A DNA stretch of 64,000 bases from Microthyrium microscopicum (taxonomy: Eukaryota > Ascomycota > Dothideomycetes > Microthyriales > Microthyriaceae), in NCBI GenBank assembly GCA_010405405.1, contig MU004231.1, positions 2,223,249-2,287,248 of the forward strand, read 5' to 3'. Positions 46,652 to 58,815 of the stretch are shown here, piece after piece (position 1 is the stretch's first letter; the number at the start of each line of letters is the position of its first letter). The notes below the pieces were generated by a model. The model was not told the origin of the DNA. It did not search any database and was given only the letters and a program-made list of their open reading frames with translations. The translations under genes and the position numbers were made by a program.

Positions 46652-47948
46652 AATGGGCGGTCTTTTTGCTGAATGGAGGATGGGGGAGTTGGTCGTCAAT
46701 GGGCTTGAAGGTACCTGTTAAGTAGGTAGTTGGAGGAGGTTTGTGTAAGAGCTGAGGTGTGGAAGTTGGAGGAGCGGCGATGATGCGTTCTTAAGATATT
46801 CAACACCAAGTGGCCCAAGCTCTTTCTCAGCCTCGTGAATACTGCTTTGCTGCATTTCATTGGTGTGATTGTATAATTGCCCAAATACTTGGTAACCAAC
46901 AAAATCAAACCGAATTCGTTATTGTGCATTGTACAAGATGCGCTATGTTTTAATAGGCCAGATGGTATAGTTTCTTCTCCACAGTGTAAGTACCTGGTAT
47001 GACGACTAGAGCCTTTGCTATTCATAGTAAATTACCCCACAAAGCTTATACATGTATTTCAAGTGAAGTGGATACGTTGGCATGGTATGTATACATCCAG
47101 AGATTGGCAAGCGAGTGCACTGTGAATCTGTAAACCGCACCATCAACTATGACGAAACGCAAATGACAACGCTATTAGGTAGAATAAGCTCAAAGGCTGT
47201 TTGTTATTACTCCCTAATCTCCTATAACTGCACATGGCACTCGCCACATTCTGTCCTCAGACATGAATCAATCTGCTCAACACAGCAACACCTCCGCTTT
47301 CCGCTTCTCTCCTCGACAATCTCCTCGACAAAAGATAAAGTCGTTTACCAAGCAATAATAACAGAAACAAGTTATGCTCCGACCGTAGTCGTGCTAGTTT
47401 TTCCCAACGCCGATTAATAAAACCGCTTTCCTGGCGCAATGATGATGTTGAGATATCCGTATTGTATCCGGAACGCAAAGAAACCGATTTCGTAAGCTTG
47501 CGACAAAAGGTTTGTCCAATGTCGCAGTAAAAACACAAGACGCGAATATATTTGTGGTATCAAGAGAAAGGTATGCAATTCGAGCGATGGTGTGCCCTCA
47601 GTCAGGGCATGAATGGTGCAGACTCGTCTTGTGGATCGTTGTAGATCGCAGCTGGGGAATGCTGCACTTGGAGTGTGGAGAAAGGGTTCGCGCATGTTGG
47701 TGACACTTAGATTGGCACGATTTGGGTATGATGCCAAGTGTTGCGAAAAACCTGGTAAATGTGCCTAGGGTTTCTGGACTGTGCGTAAGCTCAAAATAGG
47801 ATCATCGTTGTCTGTTTGTATTTTTGACATCAATTGGTTTGAGAGTATGGTAGACGTGACGTAACCATCTGAACGGATGAGCGGATGGGAATTTTCTGAA
47901 CGACTGGTGGATTCCAAGGGGTTTGTTTGTAGGAATTGAGATTGCGAT
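46652..47948. other. Intergenic region
   Basis: Promoter of the reductase gene and 3' flank of the Mid2-like gene. Open frames at 46696-47025 and 47414-47737 on - have no recognisable domain. Confidence 0.4.
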
Positions 47949-49379
47949 CTAGAAATTCCGTGCAATTCCACCTTGTTGAGGGTGGATGTTGGATTCATTG
48001 ATTTGTGTAAGTCGCCTTCCGGGGCCTTCGCGCATTATAGGTTGGCCAGCGTTGTTGTAGCCGTTTCCATTCCCGTTATCATAAGGCCCGGCTTGTGTGT
48101 AGTAGGAGTTGTCGGTATAGTACTCTTGCTGATCTGGGTGGTGATACGGCATGGGATACTCCTCGTTGGAATGATGGCCAGTCGAGTAAGTAGATGAGGC
48201 ATTGGATGGCCCTCTTGCTAAACCTGCTGCTCCTGCCGCGCCTGCTGTTGGCCCAGCGGTGGCCGTGGCACCAAGAGTACCTGAATCCATAGTTCCGTTG
48301 CGATGATGCCCTGATGTTACTGCTTCTCCCACCGGACCTGCACCGGGTGCATAATTCGCATGAGTCGGCGAACCAGGTCCTGGTTGATAAGCCGTGCTGG
48401 CTTCAGAAAAGTTTGGTCCACCACTCGAGGCATTCGTAGAGGCTTTCCGAGCTATGCCACCTGCCGGTCCCCATCCACGGTATCCTGCAGCATCACCTTC
48501 TGGTTCCTCTGCATTGGTGGTCGGTAGTGAAGGGTCATCGTTAGGATTATAGCCATATGCTTCCAATTCTTTCCGCCTATCCTCTTCGTCCGCTTTTCGC
48601 TGACTTCTCCGTCTCCATAGAAATATGCCTCCTATTATTAGCAACGCTACGACGACAATAGGGATGATGACAGCAATGGCAGTTCTTCCAGCGGGTGAAA
48701 GTGCAGAGCTTCCCTTGGCGACCGGAGTCAAGGTTCCGGTATTGGTTGGCACGGTGGTTGTTTGGCCTCCATTGGTCGTTGTTGGATTATTCGAATCACT
48801 TGTTGCGGCTGGTGTAGTAGTCACAGGCGGTATTGAGGTTTGTTGAGTCGGCGGCGCGGTGACAACTGATGTGATTATCGCGGTGGAAGGCGGCACGGAT
48901 GGGGCTGTAACTACAGACGTGGTAACGGGCGGCGGCGGCGGTGTGGTTGTTGTTATCGGAGCAGGAGTAGTTGTAGTTGCTGGAGGAGGAGTAGTCGTAG
49001 TAGCGGGCGGTGGAGTTGTGGTGATTGATGTAGTATCGCTGGTTGGAGCAGCAGCGGTAGTAGGGGTGGTTGCGGTACCACCGCTCGCTGAAGCAGACAT
49101 GACGCTGGTTAGGTATTCAGGGTGCTTTTAAGAAATGGTAGAGAGATAGAATGGTAGGTAAGGGTGTGGTAATGGAGGGGTATGATTAAAAGAAAGGCAA
49201 AGAAGGGAGAGAATGACGAGTAGGAACCAGGCTGGAACGCGAAAGAAAGGAATGACAAGTGCAGGTGTTGAGGCTCTCTCACCTTTGGAATTGGTGGTTG
49301 CAGTGGATGTAGAACGCGAGGAGGAAGAGGAAGTGGAGGCGTTGATGGAAGCAGCCGTGGAATTGGAAACCAGAGACAT
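47949..49379 (-). CDS. Mid2-like mucin-type membrane protein
   Basis: Exons 49379-49283 and 49087-47949, joined by a 195-nt intron with a CTAAC branch point; 411 aa. An alternative start at 49100 would give 383 aa. The extracellular N-terminus (about 165 residues) is almost entirely Thr, Pro, Ala and Ser, with TTTPPPAT-like repeats suited to heavy O-mannosylation. One membrane helix (about 169-190, AIAVIIPIVVVALLIIGGIF) is followed by stop-transfer WRRRSQRK. A cytosolic tail of about 215 residues is rich in Gly, Asn, Tyr and His. This is the layout of Mid2/Wsc-type wall-stress sensors. No signal peptide is visible, so the helix may act as a signal anchor. Sensor role inferred from layout. Confidence 0.78.
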
Positions 49380-51693
49380 GACCACCAGAAGAACCCTCAC
49401 ACAACTCTCTTTTCCACCAAGCTCAGGCTGCTTCCTACAAAAACCTGCAAATACCCGTAAAACCCTCACTACTCAAAAGCTTGTGCTGGTTATTATTAAC
49501 CTTTGCAGTAACAGGCCAAGCCCCAGGCCAGCCAAAAGTCTAGGATCCTTTGCAATTCTTTGCAATTCAGTTCCCTATTCCGCTTAGAGCCTGCTTAGTC
49601 GAGCTTAGTCTTGAGGCTTCTCGTATTGCCGACTGCAAATCTATTGTCGTGGCTGAGAATCGTCCCTACAGTTTACCACTCGAAATTGCGACCTCGCGTC
49701 TGCCTCTGCCAGCTGAGAGCTGTTGATTTCTGTGGGACCGACACCTTTTGCCGACGGCTGTGCTTGACTTCATGTCAGTCAGTCAATGCGGCTCAACTCC
49801 CGGAGGATTGCTCAATAATAATACTCCGCTGGTAAATTACCTCTTCAAGCACACAAGCGTTCCGTTCCTTGCGGATGCGGGCCTTGCGTGAAGTTGCCTG
49901 CCCAATTTGCCCTTTATCACCTTCAATTAAGGGCAAATAATAGCTTGAAAAGCTTCCTAGATCCGTGTGATGATCCTGTTGGCTCGTACTTGATCTGCTG
50001 ATTTCGATTTGGATTTGGAAGCTGTCAAATCACTAATGCAATCTGCGAGATCGAGGGTGTCTGTGTTTCGGAGAGTTGATGCGACAGGTGACGATATCTG
50101 GATCACTACCCTTCTATCAACGACACAGTCTCGGGTTGTTCCTAACTTGATAGCAACAATGTCGCGGATGATAGCAAGTGCGGAGAACTGGCTCGCGCAA
50201 AGATAGACAAGGCTGGATCCCAAATGATGCGTTCAGTAGGACTGGGGTCGTGCTATCAACAATGTCGCTATTCGTGGATCGATCTGTACAGAATGCCTAA
50301 AAGAAGCAGCAGTCCCGATCGATATGCACTTTTTGATTCTGGTTGTTGTGCCCGGGCTTGGAAAATGAAGATGCCTCAGAATTTGGTGAGTACCAGCTTC
50401 AAACGATGCAACATTGACTGTCAAAGACTCATCTCTCCTAATTATCATCGGGAAAACACAATTACAAGCGTCACTTTGCTCCCTAGTTTATGGTTCCACT
50501 GTGTCCCTTGAAAGTATCCCGCTTGTCACTCCATTGGACTAATCACCAATTGATTCGAAACGTGAACAAACGAAGCATACGCATTTCCTTGTCCAGCAAC
50601 TCTATTATTCGTAACATCACAAGCCAAGGCAATGCTTACCGCTATCAATTGCAGGCCAGACCATCAGATAGCCGCAGAAGCACCGCAAGCGACCACCTAG
50701 ATCTATCAAATCACAGCCGTCAGACGATAACACTTGCATTAAGATTAGTAACTATCTTCCTCCCCCTAAAAAGCAATAGCCTCAATTTCTGCTTCCCACA
50801 GCGCTCAAACTGTGGCGAACAATAAATCCAACCGTAACACCACCCGCCCAGCACCTAAAACAGGGGATAAAACACTGAGGCGGTGTTTCTTCTGCATCCA
50901 ATGATCCAATTGCGCCTGATCATGCTTCTCCATTTGCCCGCCTGCATCAGGCTATCTGAGAACGTTCACAACTAGCCACGATCTATTCTTATCGACAAGT
51001 CTCGGCGAATGAGATGTGCATACAATGCTACCTTTAACCTACTAGTACTCAAGGTGCGTTGAAGCTAACTCTTATATTCGCTACTTCCCTTCAATGCTTT
51101 TAACCGCAATGTGGTTGTTTCACCCGCCCATCGATTGTTTTGTACCTTTGTGGTCATTTTCTACACGGCTATGGTACCAGTGTATGAAACGATGGCATCC
51201 TACTCTGGAGCAACCCTGCTTGTTGGGATGACGAGTTGGGTTTGCGGAATTATCGTGACGAAATTGCGCTCCTTTTTCGAGTCTAGCTCCCAATTCTTAT
51301 CGATATACGCTAAGTTTTATTTTATGGGTATTCATTGAGGTTTTGCGCGTTGTACATGCACATAATCAAAATGTACTTCGAAATTGAGGTTTGCACATGC
51401 CCTTCATGCCTGCAAAGGATCTAGTACTACAAACTACTCTATAGAAGTATTTTTATTGCATCTGTGCAATATGCACACAATTCATACCCGGTCCGTGGGC
51501 TTCTTTCATGCTTAACATAAAAGTAATATAGTTCCTCTACGTTAACTCTTCTCAACCAGTGCATAAGATCAATTGTTAGTTCTCGCCGTCTTGTTCCAAC
51601 GCGAGAAAACGATATACTGAGAGTAGATTTGATCAAGCAGGTCGACTTTGGGACAATTGAGAGGAATACCTCGGGGAGCCCTACTCTATCTTC
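49380..51693. other. 2.3-kb region without recognised genes
   Basis: The left end is the Mid2-like promoter. Short frames on both strands (50009-50206, 50224-50511, 51111-51338 and minus-strand partners) start at non-ATG codons or lack domains. A hydrophobic frame at 51111-51338 is the most gene-like but has no ATG in frame. No transposon remnant recognised. Confidence 0.4.
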
Positions 51694-52624
51694 CTATTTT
51701 TTGATCCATTCTTGGAATTCCTTACGTTTTCGAGCCTTTTCAGCCTGTAGTTTTGTATGCCGCTCCAAATCCCACTCTAGATACCAATCCAGAAGTTCCG
51801 CCAACGCAAACCCTGATCCTAGAATGCCAAACGTGAATTTGAGGTCAGCGAAACACGCGAAGCTATTAGTAGAATTCATAACGTTCATACCGTTATCAAG
51901 AAACATATTCCCCACCCAAATTCATCAACAACGACAAGTGGTCTTCCAGCTAAAGAAGCAGTTTGGGAAACCTTTACGGCCAGAGAATCAAAGGAGTGAC
52001 CGAGTCTGGTTTCAAGACTGTTGACTTCAGAGCGGAGTCTGATTTCAAGACATCTCATTTCGAAGCTCAATCTGCGGTCGAGAATCGGGGATGACTTGAG
52101 GGCGAGTTCGTCAGGGAACGTTTGTGGGTGTTGCGTGCATCTGGTAGAATGAATTTGTTAGCATGGCAATACGATCTAGCCAACACGCTTCAACGAGACT
52201 ATCAAGTTTGTTCAGGACAAACCCATAAAGCACGGTATAGAAGCCATTGTGTTCTGTAGAAATCCTGGCATTCGATGAGCAATGTATTACGGGGGCTGTC
52301 CAATGCGCTGGCAGCCACCACTAGGTTTGGTATTTCGAATATCGTTCAGAAGCATACACATACTCGGTTTGACAGGAGTGGACCTTACCTTCTACTTCTA
52401 GCGTTTAGTTTGCTCAACTCATACTCTATAGAGTCCATTCTCAATTTCAGAACCTCGAAGTTGCTTTCGACGTTGAGAGCCAAATTGTCGACATTGTTGG
52501 TGATGCAAATAGGTGTGTGTTTTCCCAATTCTTTGGGACGGATTGCATTGTATGATCTTAGTGAGAGGGGACGTCTGGCAACGTTTCGAAGAGCAGTGCG
52601 CTGCATCATACGAGTAGCCAGCAT
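51694..52624 (-). CDS. Probable small mitochondrial coiled-coil membrane protein
   Basis: The N-terminus MLATRMMQRTALRNVARRPL is Arg-rich without acidic residues, like a mitochondrial presequence. Exon 1 is 52624-52389. Exon 2 starts at 52140 after a clear acceptor and encodes helical heptad repeats (LEIRLRSEVNSLETRLGHSF). The last frame, ending at 51694, encodes a hydrophobic helix (FGILGSGFALAELLDW) and a charged tail ending EFQEWIKK. Ending exon 2 at 51916 (gtgggg donor) and restarting at 51862 keeps frame and gives 209 aa. A gtatga donor at 51890 looks better but breaks frame at the next acceptor. Family not recognised. Confidence 0.45.
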
Positions 52625-52812
52625 TTTGAAGTTGTGGGTGTAATCCTTCGCTCGAGTCTCAGAGTGTTACTAGATTGCGGTCTGTTCGGCAGTCGAAGGG
52701 GGGCAGCGGTCAATTCATCGAGGTCATCTATCGCTCGTATGGTAAATGGTGTAGCCTTGAAAAATCAAGCCATGGCACCTTAACTCACTAGCATACCTGT
52801 ATTTCCCATCAA

Positions 52813-54465
52813 CTACTTCTTATTACAATACTCTGCTACTTTACTCGCATTGAGGCCCACCAGTCCATCGATATACGCCAAGAACGTGTCGAGATCTAAC
52901 ATATCTACGCTTCCCAACGTAGGATTTGAGCTCTTCAACACAATGCCACCCCAAAGTATTCTGAGAGCATACTTGCCCGTTGCAATGACCTTGTAGAGCT
53001 CAAATACCACTTCGGACCCCATACCTGGCCAGACCATGTTGTCGACTTGCAAAATAGCCAATATTTTTGACACACTGCCATCATGAGCGATATTATGTCG
53101 GTACTTCACAATAGACTGTCCGGCTACCGAGTCACGTAGGTTCTGGGCCAATTCGGCAAACCACACACCATACGCACCAACCGCTGCCTCTACACTCCGG
53201 TCGGAACCACGATATTGCCAAGAGTACTCCCACTGGCCGATGCGATAGACAGAGTCGGCCATTGCTTGCGTGACACAAGCGGAAGAATTGCTAGCGGAGC
53301 ATGGTAATGGCATCGCATGGCATTGCCGAGAGGATAAGTTGTCAAAGTAGTGATCCATCGACATGTGAAATCCGCTATCAGAAGGGTTGACACCAGAGAT
53401 GCTGTCCAGTGTGGCCCAAAGAGACTTGGCTGCTGAGATGTGGCTTTGCCAGACGGAGTTGTTACTATTAGGCCCAAATGTGCCATACAACGCTGTAGCT
53501 GGAGCACAAGTATAGGCGGGCTCCAAGGAGTCGATTGCGGCAGGCTGGATGAGTAGAGGAAACGAGTTGTGTGCTGTGGCAGGAAACATACCGGCGATGA
53601 GCATGCTTGCTACTTGACTGGTAATAACGTTATTGGTAACGCGAAAAGATACGCTTCCATCGGGGTTGGCAGGAATGAAATCGAGTTGGTCTCGGTATAC
53701 TGCTGCTAAATCCTGGCCATGCTGGTACGAATCGTCGAGACCGCCGCTGGTGATTTGAGGGAACTGACAGCTTCCATAGAGACCTGGAGGTTGGAAAGGG
53801 TTTGACGGCGAAATATAGACAGACCAGTAGGTATTGGTAGAACTATGTGATCCGGGACATAAGAGTTGGCTGGAGTAGATGAGCCCTTCGTCTGTGCAGT
53901 TCCATGGGTAGATTTCTTTGGGGAAGCCATTGGCAGCATATGGACTTCGCTTATGATGTCGATGAACCTGTCAAGATTTGGAAAATTCTTCTGGTGATAA
54001 ATGGAATCTACTCACCAGTTCCACATATACCAGCTGGTACTTGTCCATTGAAGGCACTTGGTAGTTTTGAGGTCTTACGTGTTCCTAGGATGCTATCAGT
54101 TGGAAACCAACACATTTGGTTGACTCGCAGACTGAAAGTCGCTGGCAATACGAGGGTATTTGCAACGAACGAAGACGCCAAAAAAGGGCTCTAACCATAT
54201 TACAATAGGAATACTGGCCCAGCTCCGGCAGGCCGCTTCCATTGAATCGAAATCCTTGAGTGCCAGTTCCATTGATCACAACCGCTAGATCTGTGATCCA
54301 CGAGGCGCTGGGAGGAAACCAACTGAGGTTCACAGCTGCCATGACCGCCCTGCTCTTGGAGATATTCAAGAGGTGCTTGTAGGAGAGACCATAGAGCAGG
54401 ATACCATACAAGCACGCGGACAATGCGCAGATAATAACCGAAAATCTGGATAACGCATGGTGCAT
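52813..54465 (-). CDS. Histidine acid phosphatase-like protein
   Basis: Member of the phosphoglycerate-mutase/histidine-phosphatase superfamily, secretory branch. Exons 54465-54196, 54084-54016, 53967-52813; 497 aa; both introns phase 0. An N-terminal hydrophobic segment (FSVIICALSACLYGILLYG) acts as signal peptide or anchor. The catalytic motif RHHKRSP (about 116-122) fits the RHxxRxP signature, in the RHHKR.PYA variant of one fungal subgroup rather than the RHGxRxP of phytases. Many sequons and paired cysteines fit an extracytoplasmic domain. The C-terminal His-Asp/Glu partner motif is not obvious to me, so activity is uncertain. Confidence 0.82.
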
Positions 54466-55753
54466 GATTTAAAGGTCGATCAGGTCAGATTTTTGGTTTC
54501 GGCGGTTCAGCACGATGGCACATACGAGTAGTTGGCGCAGTTGGATACAGGTGCAATATAATGGGGGTTTGTGGAAGAATTGAGGCAAATGGGTGGAAAC
54601 GTGGGTGGTCCATTGGCTGCCAAAAGCAGGCGCTGATGATGGTCATTGATGACGGCTATGGCGTATTGAGTCTTGTGAAGCTGTGAAACCTTTGGAGCAG
54701 CGCAGACTCGTCGCTCCAGCATAAAGTAATGAGATGCGTGGGCATGTTCCTAAGATGTGAAGATGAAAACTCCTGAGTCATCTCAATCATGCTGGACTGC
54801 CAGAGCCCAGAACTGCAGAGTGGTCGAGCTCTTGGCCGTGCTTCGCGTTGTCGGAGCCTGGAGGTGGTGGACCGCGGTGCTTTTATGTTATCAAAATCTG
54901 GTCAATTGCTCCAGAATCCAGACTCTAGGACAGGACTTGTCTCTGACTTGGAAATTGCAGATTGCAGGTTACAAAGTTGAAAGCATAGGATTTTCCAGTG
55001 CTTGAGCTTGAATCTTGAGCAAGTTAGACTCGGAAGGACTCTAAAGCTAAATGTTGATCATGGAGGAATTTACTAGGTACGGAGTACTGTACTTACTACT
55101 AAGGTACTAGGTAGTACTATGTAAGTTACTATTGACGACACACAATCAAGTCAGGTTATTTTAAATATTGCCAGACTCTAATATTGTTAGTACCTTATGT
55201 ATCAATATCACGTCCAGGGACCAGGCGGGGACTCCAGGGACCAGTTGAGGTACCCCACAGTAGTTCAGCCTCAGAGTAACTTTATTCAAAGTACCTGGTA
55301 GAGTCTAGTGAAGATATGGAACGGAGACAACTCCGACCAGCTCCGACAAACCCCTGCTATACATAACCGTAGCGGTACTCTCCAGTCTAAGCCGACTATG
55401 GTAACTACTAGCGAATTAAGCTTTGTGGCGGTCCGCAGCTCTCCTCCACTCAAAAACCTCCTAGGCTCCTTTGGCTCCTTTGGCTCCGATGTCCTTTGGC
55501 TCCATGTCCTTTGGCTCCTCTGTCCTTGATGTCACTTTGCTGCATCCGATGCCTTTCTAAACTTATCCATGTCTTTCTTGCCACTGCCGCCCAATGCCAC
55601 TACTTAGTACTTACCAGGGCACTTTGGCTTACCTACAGTGCCTGTGTGCCTACATACTAGCTAGTAGGTATTTGACCAGTTCGCCGCTCCACAGTGCAGT
55701 GGTGCACACACACACACCCACACAAGCCATCAGGAGTCCAGCACGGCGGCCTG
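54466..55753. other. Upstream region of the SAM/HMG transcription factor
   Basis: No gene recognised. Bases 55065-55140 are dense in TACT/AGTA words. A short degenerate repeat lies at 55464-55525. A CA run and pyrimidine-rich stretch sit just before the ATG, at 55700-55730. Confidence 0.45.
55464..55525. repeat. Degenerate short tandem repeat
   Basis: About five imperfect copies of tcctttggc, some separated by cgatg or catg insertions. Lies in the promoter region of the HMG gene. Confidence 0.7.
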
Positions 55754-58688
55754 ATGGAAATTGATAATGCTGTCAAGCCCTCCGAGTTGGCTTCTATACT
55801 AGCTAGACTCGGACTTGAACAGTATGAAAAATCTCTTGAGGACAATGGCTTTGATACCTGGGCCGCCATCACTCAAATCACCGAAACCGACTTGGAAGAG
55901 CTAGGCTTCAAACTTGGCGATCGTCGAAAGCTTCAACGCGCCATACGCGAACCACAACTTGCAAAACCCGTACCCGAATGTCGCGCAGCAGAGCTTCCGC
56001 TAAGTTTTCGAGGTTTGTCAGTATTTCCCCCACAACCCTGTTTTGGCTTGCCATCAACCACATCTGCCGCTTTCTGTCACAGTTGGAGAGTTCTTCCATT
56101 AACCATGGCACTCAATAGCTCGTCAAATCTTTACGCGCTCAGTGGGAAAGGAAGTACTCGAAAACAAAGCCAGGTAGCGCGCAGGTAGTTTGAGTTGATG
56201 AGCAGAGCAGAGCACATGTCTCCGAATTATAGTGCATGCTCTGTAATAATCTTATGCTGACGAAAAAAGGTAGACCTCTTCTGGGCGCAAGGTCTGCAGG
56301 GCCGTTGCTTCCTCCTCTAGTAACCTCCCCTATAGTTCCCCAAAAGAGAACCTATCGTCGCCGTCCAAAGATTGACAAGAATGCTCCTCGCAGGCCCAAG
56401 ACGGCATATGTGCTCTTCAGTGAGCATGTTCGAAGCGATCCTGACCTGAAGGGCGCGTCTTTCACCGAACTGGCCAAAGAAGCGGGAAAGCGTTGGCGAG
56501 AAATCCCTGATAAGCAACGAATAGAAGAGTGGGAGAAACCTGCGGCCAATGAGACGGAAAACTATCGAGCCGAACTCGAGCATTACAAGTTGACGGAAAA
56601 CTACCGGAAATATCAATCATACCTGGAAGATTTCAAGCGCGAGCATCACGAGACGGATCAGTCACCTTCGGATGACAGTAAGATACTGCCTATCCTTAGG
56701 CCTGATTTACGTGAAACTGACGGACCTGAGCTTTCACCTCAGGCTGGATCCAGTTCGAGCGGCACTCCCAACGCAGGACGGTCTGGACCCGTCACATCTG
56801 GGATGGAAGAAGCTGCTCGAGTGCTCAAGGCCCACGGAATGAATCCTGCACATGCTCAGATAACTGCATATCCTCCGGAAGACATGACAAACATTGCGGT
56901 TGAAGCTTTCCTACATGGGACAGGCGCACTTCTCTATCTTTGGGATCATGATGAGGCTCTGCATTTAGTAAAGTCCGTGTACGATGCTAAAAGTGAATCC
57001 ACTTTGTTGGACGCAACTGAACTTTTTGCCATGGCAGCGGTAGGAAGCTATTGCGATTCCGAGGCTGAAACCATGACTATATCAGAAGGCTATCTAAACT
57101 TCTTTCTTTTTTGCTTGCTATCTGCATCTTCGCAACTAGAAGATATTCGATACATGCGACTGTTCACTTGCTTGGCCATCTGTCGTTCGACCTCAAGCAT
57201 AGACAGCGCCAGAATTCTTATGTGTATGCGACTCAAAATTCGATCTCACATTTTTTCACTAATCGCCAATAGTATCCGCACTCGAAATCGGAAGGAAGAT
57301 ATTCGCGTCTCCCTTGTTTGAAAAAGAAACGTCCCATGAGCAAGCTTACTATTGGTGGAAAGTATTTCGGGCTATAGTTTTCATGGAAAGGTTGCTATAT
57401 ATCCCTTGAAGTCTGGTCAGGAATGCTAATTTGCCACTAGTTGGCTAGCATACAATACTGGCCGCGAAGCACGAATCACCCACCAAGACCTACTTGTAAG
57501 TTTGCGATACGCTGACCACGATATTGAAGTCTGCTGCCGGTAGAGGGGCAAATGAATCTTGGGCTTCCCTCATATCCACGAATGTATCACCTTCTTCAAT
57601 GAGGAAGGCTTGACCTTTCTCCATTGCGACCGAGAACCTTCGAGCTTCGAACGATTATAATGGCTTCCATCATCCTCCTTGACGCGAGCCTGCTGATCTC
57701 CCCTAAACATGCTAGGGTAACACATGCTGCTGATAAACATAGAGCGGTGAACAGGGACAAAGTATTTACTGACACACTTCTACAGTCATCCCGCTCTGTT
57801 CCAATCCAAGCAGGATTTCGCGATGAGATCATACATCATCGAGTAGGCGAACTTGGTCAAATAGCTGCACTTATAGCGCTTGATCTACAAGATCAAGGCT
57901 CCCCACAGCTTGCACAAGCACAGCTTCGTTATGACGCTCTTAAGGAATGGCATCGTACGCTTCCAGACGACTTGCGACTCAATCGGCTCAACGAGGCAGA
58001 TGCGGAGACCATATCTTGGCATACAAAGCGCTCTCTTTTGCAGCTGCATGTCCTCTTCATAGGCTTGTTCATTGAGCCTTATCGAGCCTTTTTGGTCGAT
58101 CTTGGCAATTCAAGACTCAATGATTCGTCCGACCACTTCGAGGATCCGACCTTGAAGAATTTTGAAGAGCAATGTGTTTCAGCAGCACGACAATCTGCCA
58201 GAGCTTCAGCGATTCTCCAAGTCAAAAATTTGGTCCGGTCCCGCTGTTGGGTGTCTGTGTAAGTAGGAGAACATTCTATCTTCCGCAAGCTCCTGACAAG
58301 TACCAGATACACAAGCTTTACCAGTGGCTTGATACTTCTCTACAGTGCTTCACAGCAATTGCTGCTGCTGTCGAGTGAAGACTCTTATCAAGAACTACTG
58401 TACGCTTCTTCACACTTGAACATTCTGTCCTTGTGTAGTTACAATAGCGGGAGTGCGAAGAAGCTGTTTCTAGTGTTACAGGCACTCTTCAACGACATTA
58501 GAGACGTGATAGAGTCACCTATCTACCGAAGTATGCGAGATGCACATCGAATAATCACACAAACGGAGAGAGCATTTGTGCCGTTTTCATATTACAGCAC
58601 AATGGATGGTGGACATGAAGTCAGCAACAACATACGGGACATAGCACAGCGGGTCCTAGTGCTGCTGCAGGAAAAAATCGAGGTTTGA
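55754..58688 (+). CDS. Transcription factor: SAM, HMG box and fungal_trans domains
   Basis: Six-exon model: 55754-56012, 56270-57223, 57273-57390, 57441-57539, 57608-58258, 58307-58688; 820 aa, with frame consistent throughout. The SAM domain (about 8-68, ILARLGLEQYEKSLEDNGFD) mediates protein contacts. The HMG box (about 125-200, RRPKTAYVLFSEHVRSDP) binds DNA. The rest matches the fungal-specific transcription-factor regulatory domain (EVEAFLHG-like opening, LFAMAAVGSYC, ASIILLDASL, SHLNILSLC). No Zn2Cys6 cluster is seen, so the HMG box seems to be the DNA-binding part. Intron 1 (257 nt) is long. Intron 4 (57540-57607) lacks a clear branch point, and without it the frame stops, so slight decay is possible. 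A Tc1/mariner element lies 127 bp downstream. Confidence 0.75.
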
Positions 58689-58815
58689 TGACAATGCAAT
58701 GTCAGATGTAATGATCCTGTCGCGAACAGAAAGCAACGATGATGGTGGACGGAGGCTTTTGCAACCTTTGATTTTACGCATAGCAACAAACGGAGTTTTT
58801 CAGCATACAATGATA

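Noticed and set aside
51111-51338. Hydrophobic open frame on the + strand
   Set aside because: No in-frame ATG and no splice sites leading into it; not similar to the array family.
57540-57607. Calling the SAM/HMG gene a pseudogene because of a TAG at 57541
   Set aside because: A 68-nt intron here removes the stop and keeps frame to the end of an 820-aa protein, so intact is the simpler reading, though not proven.
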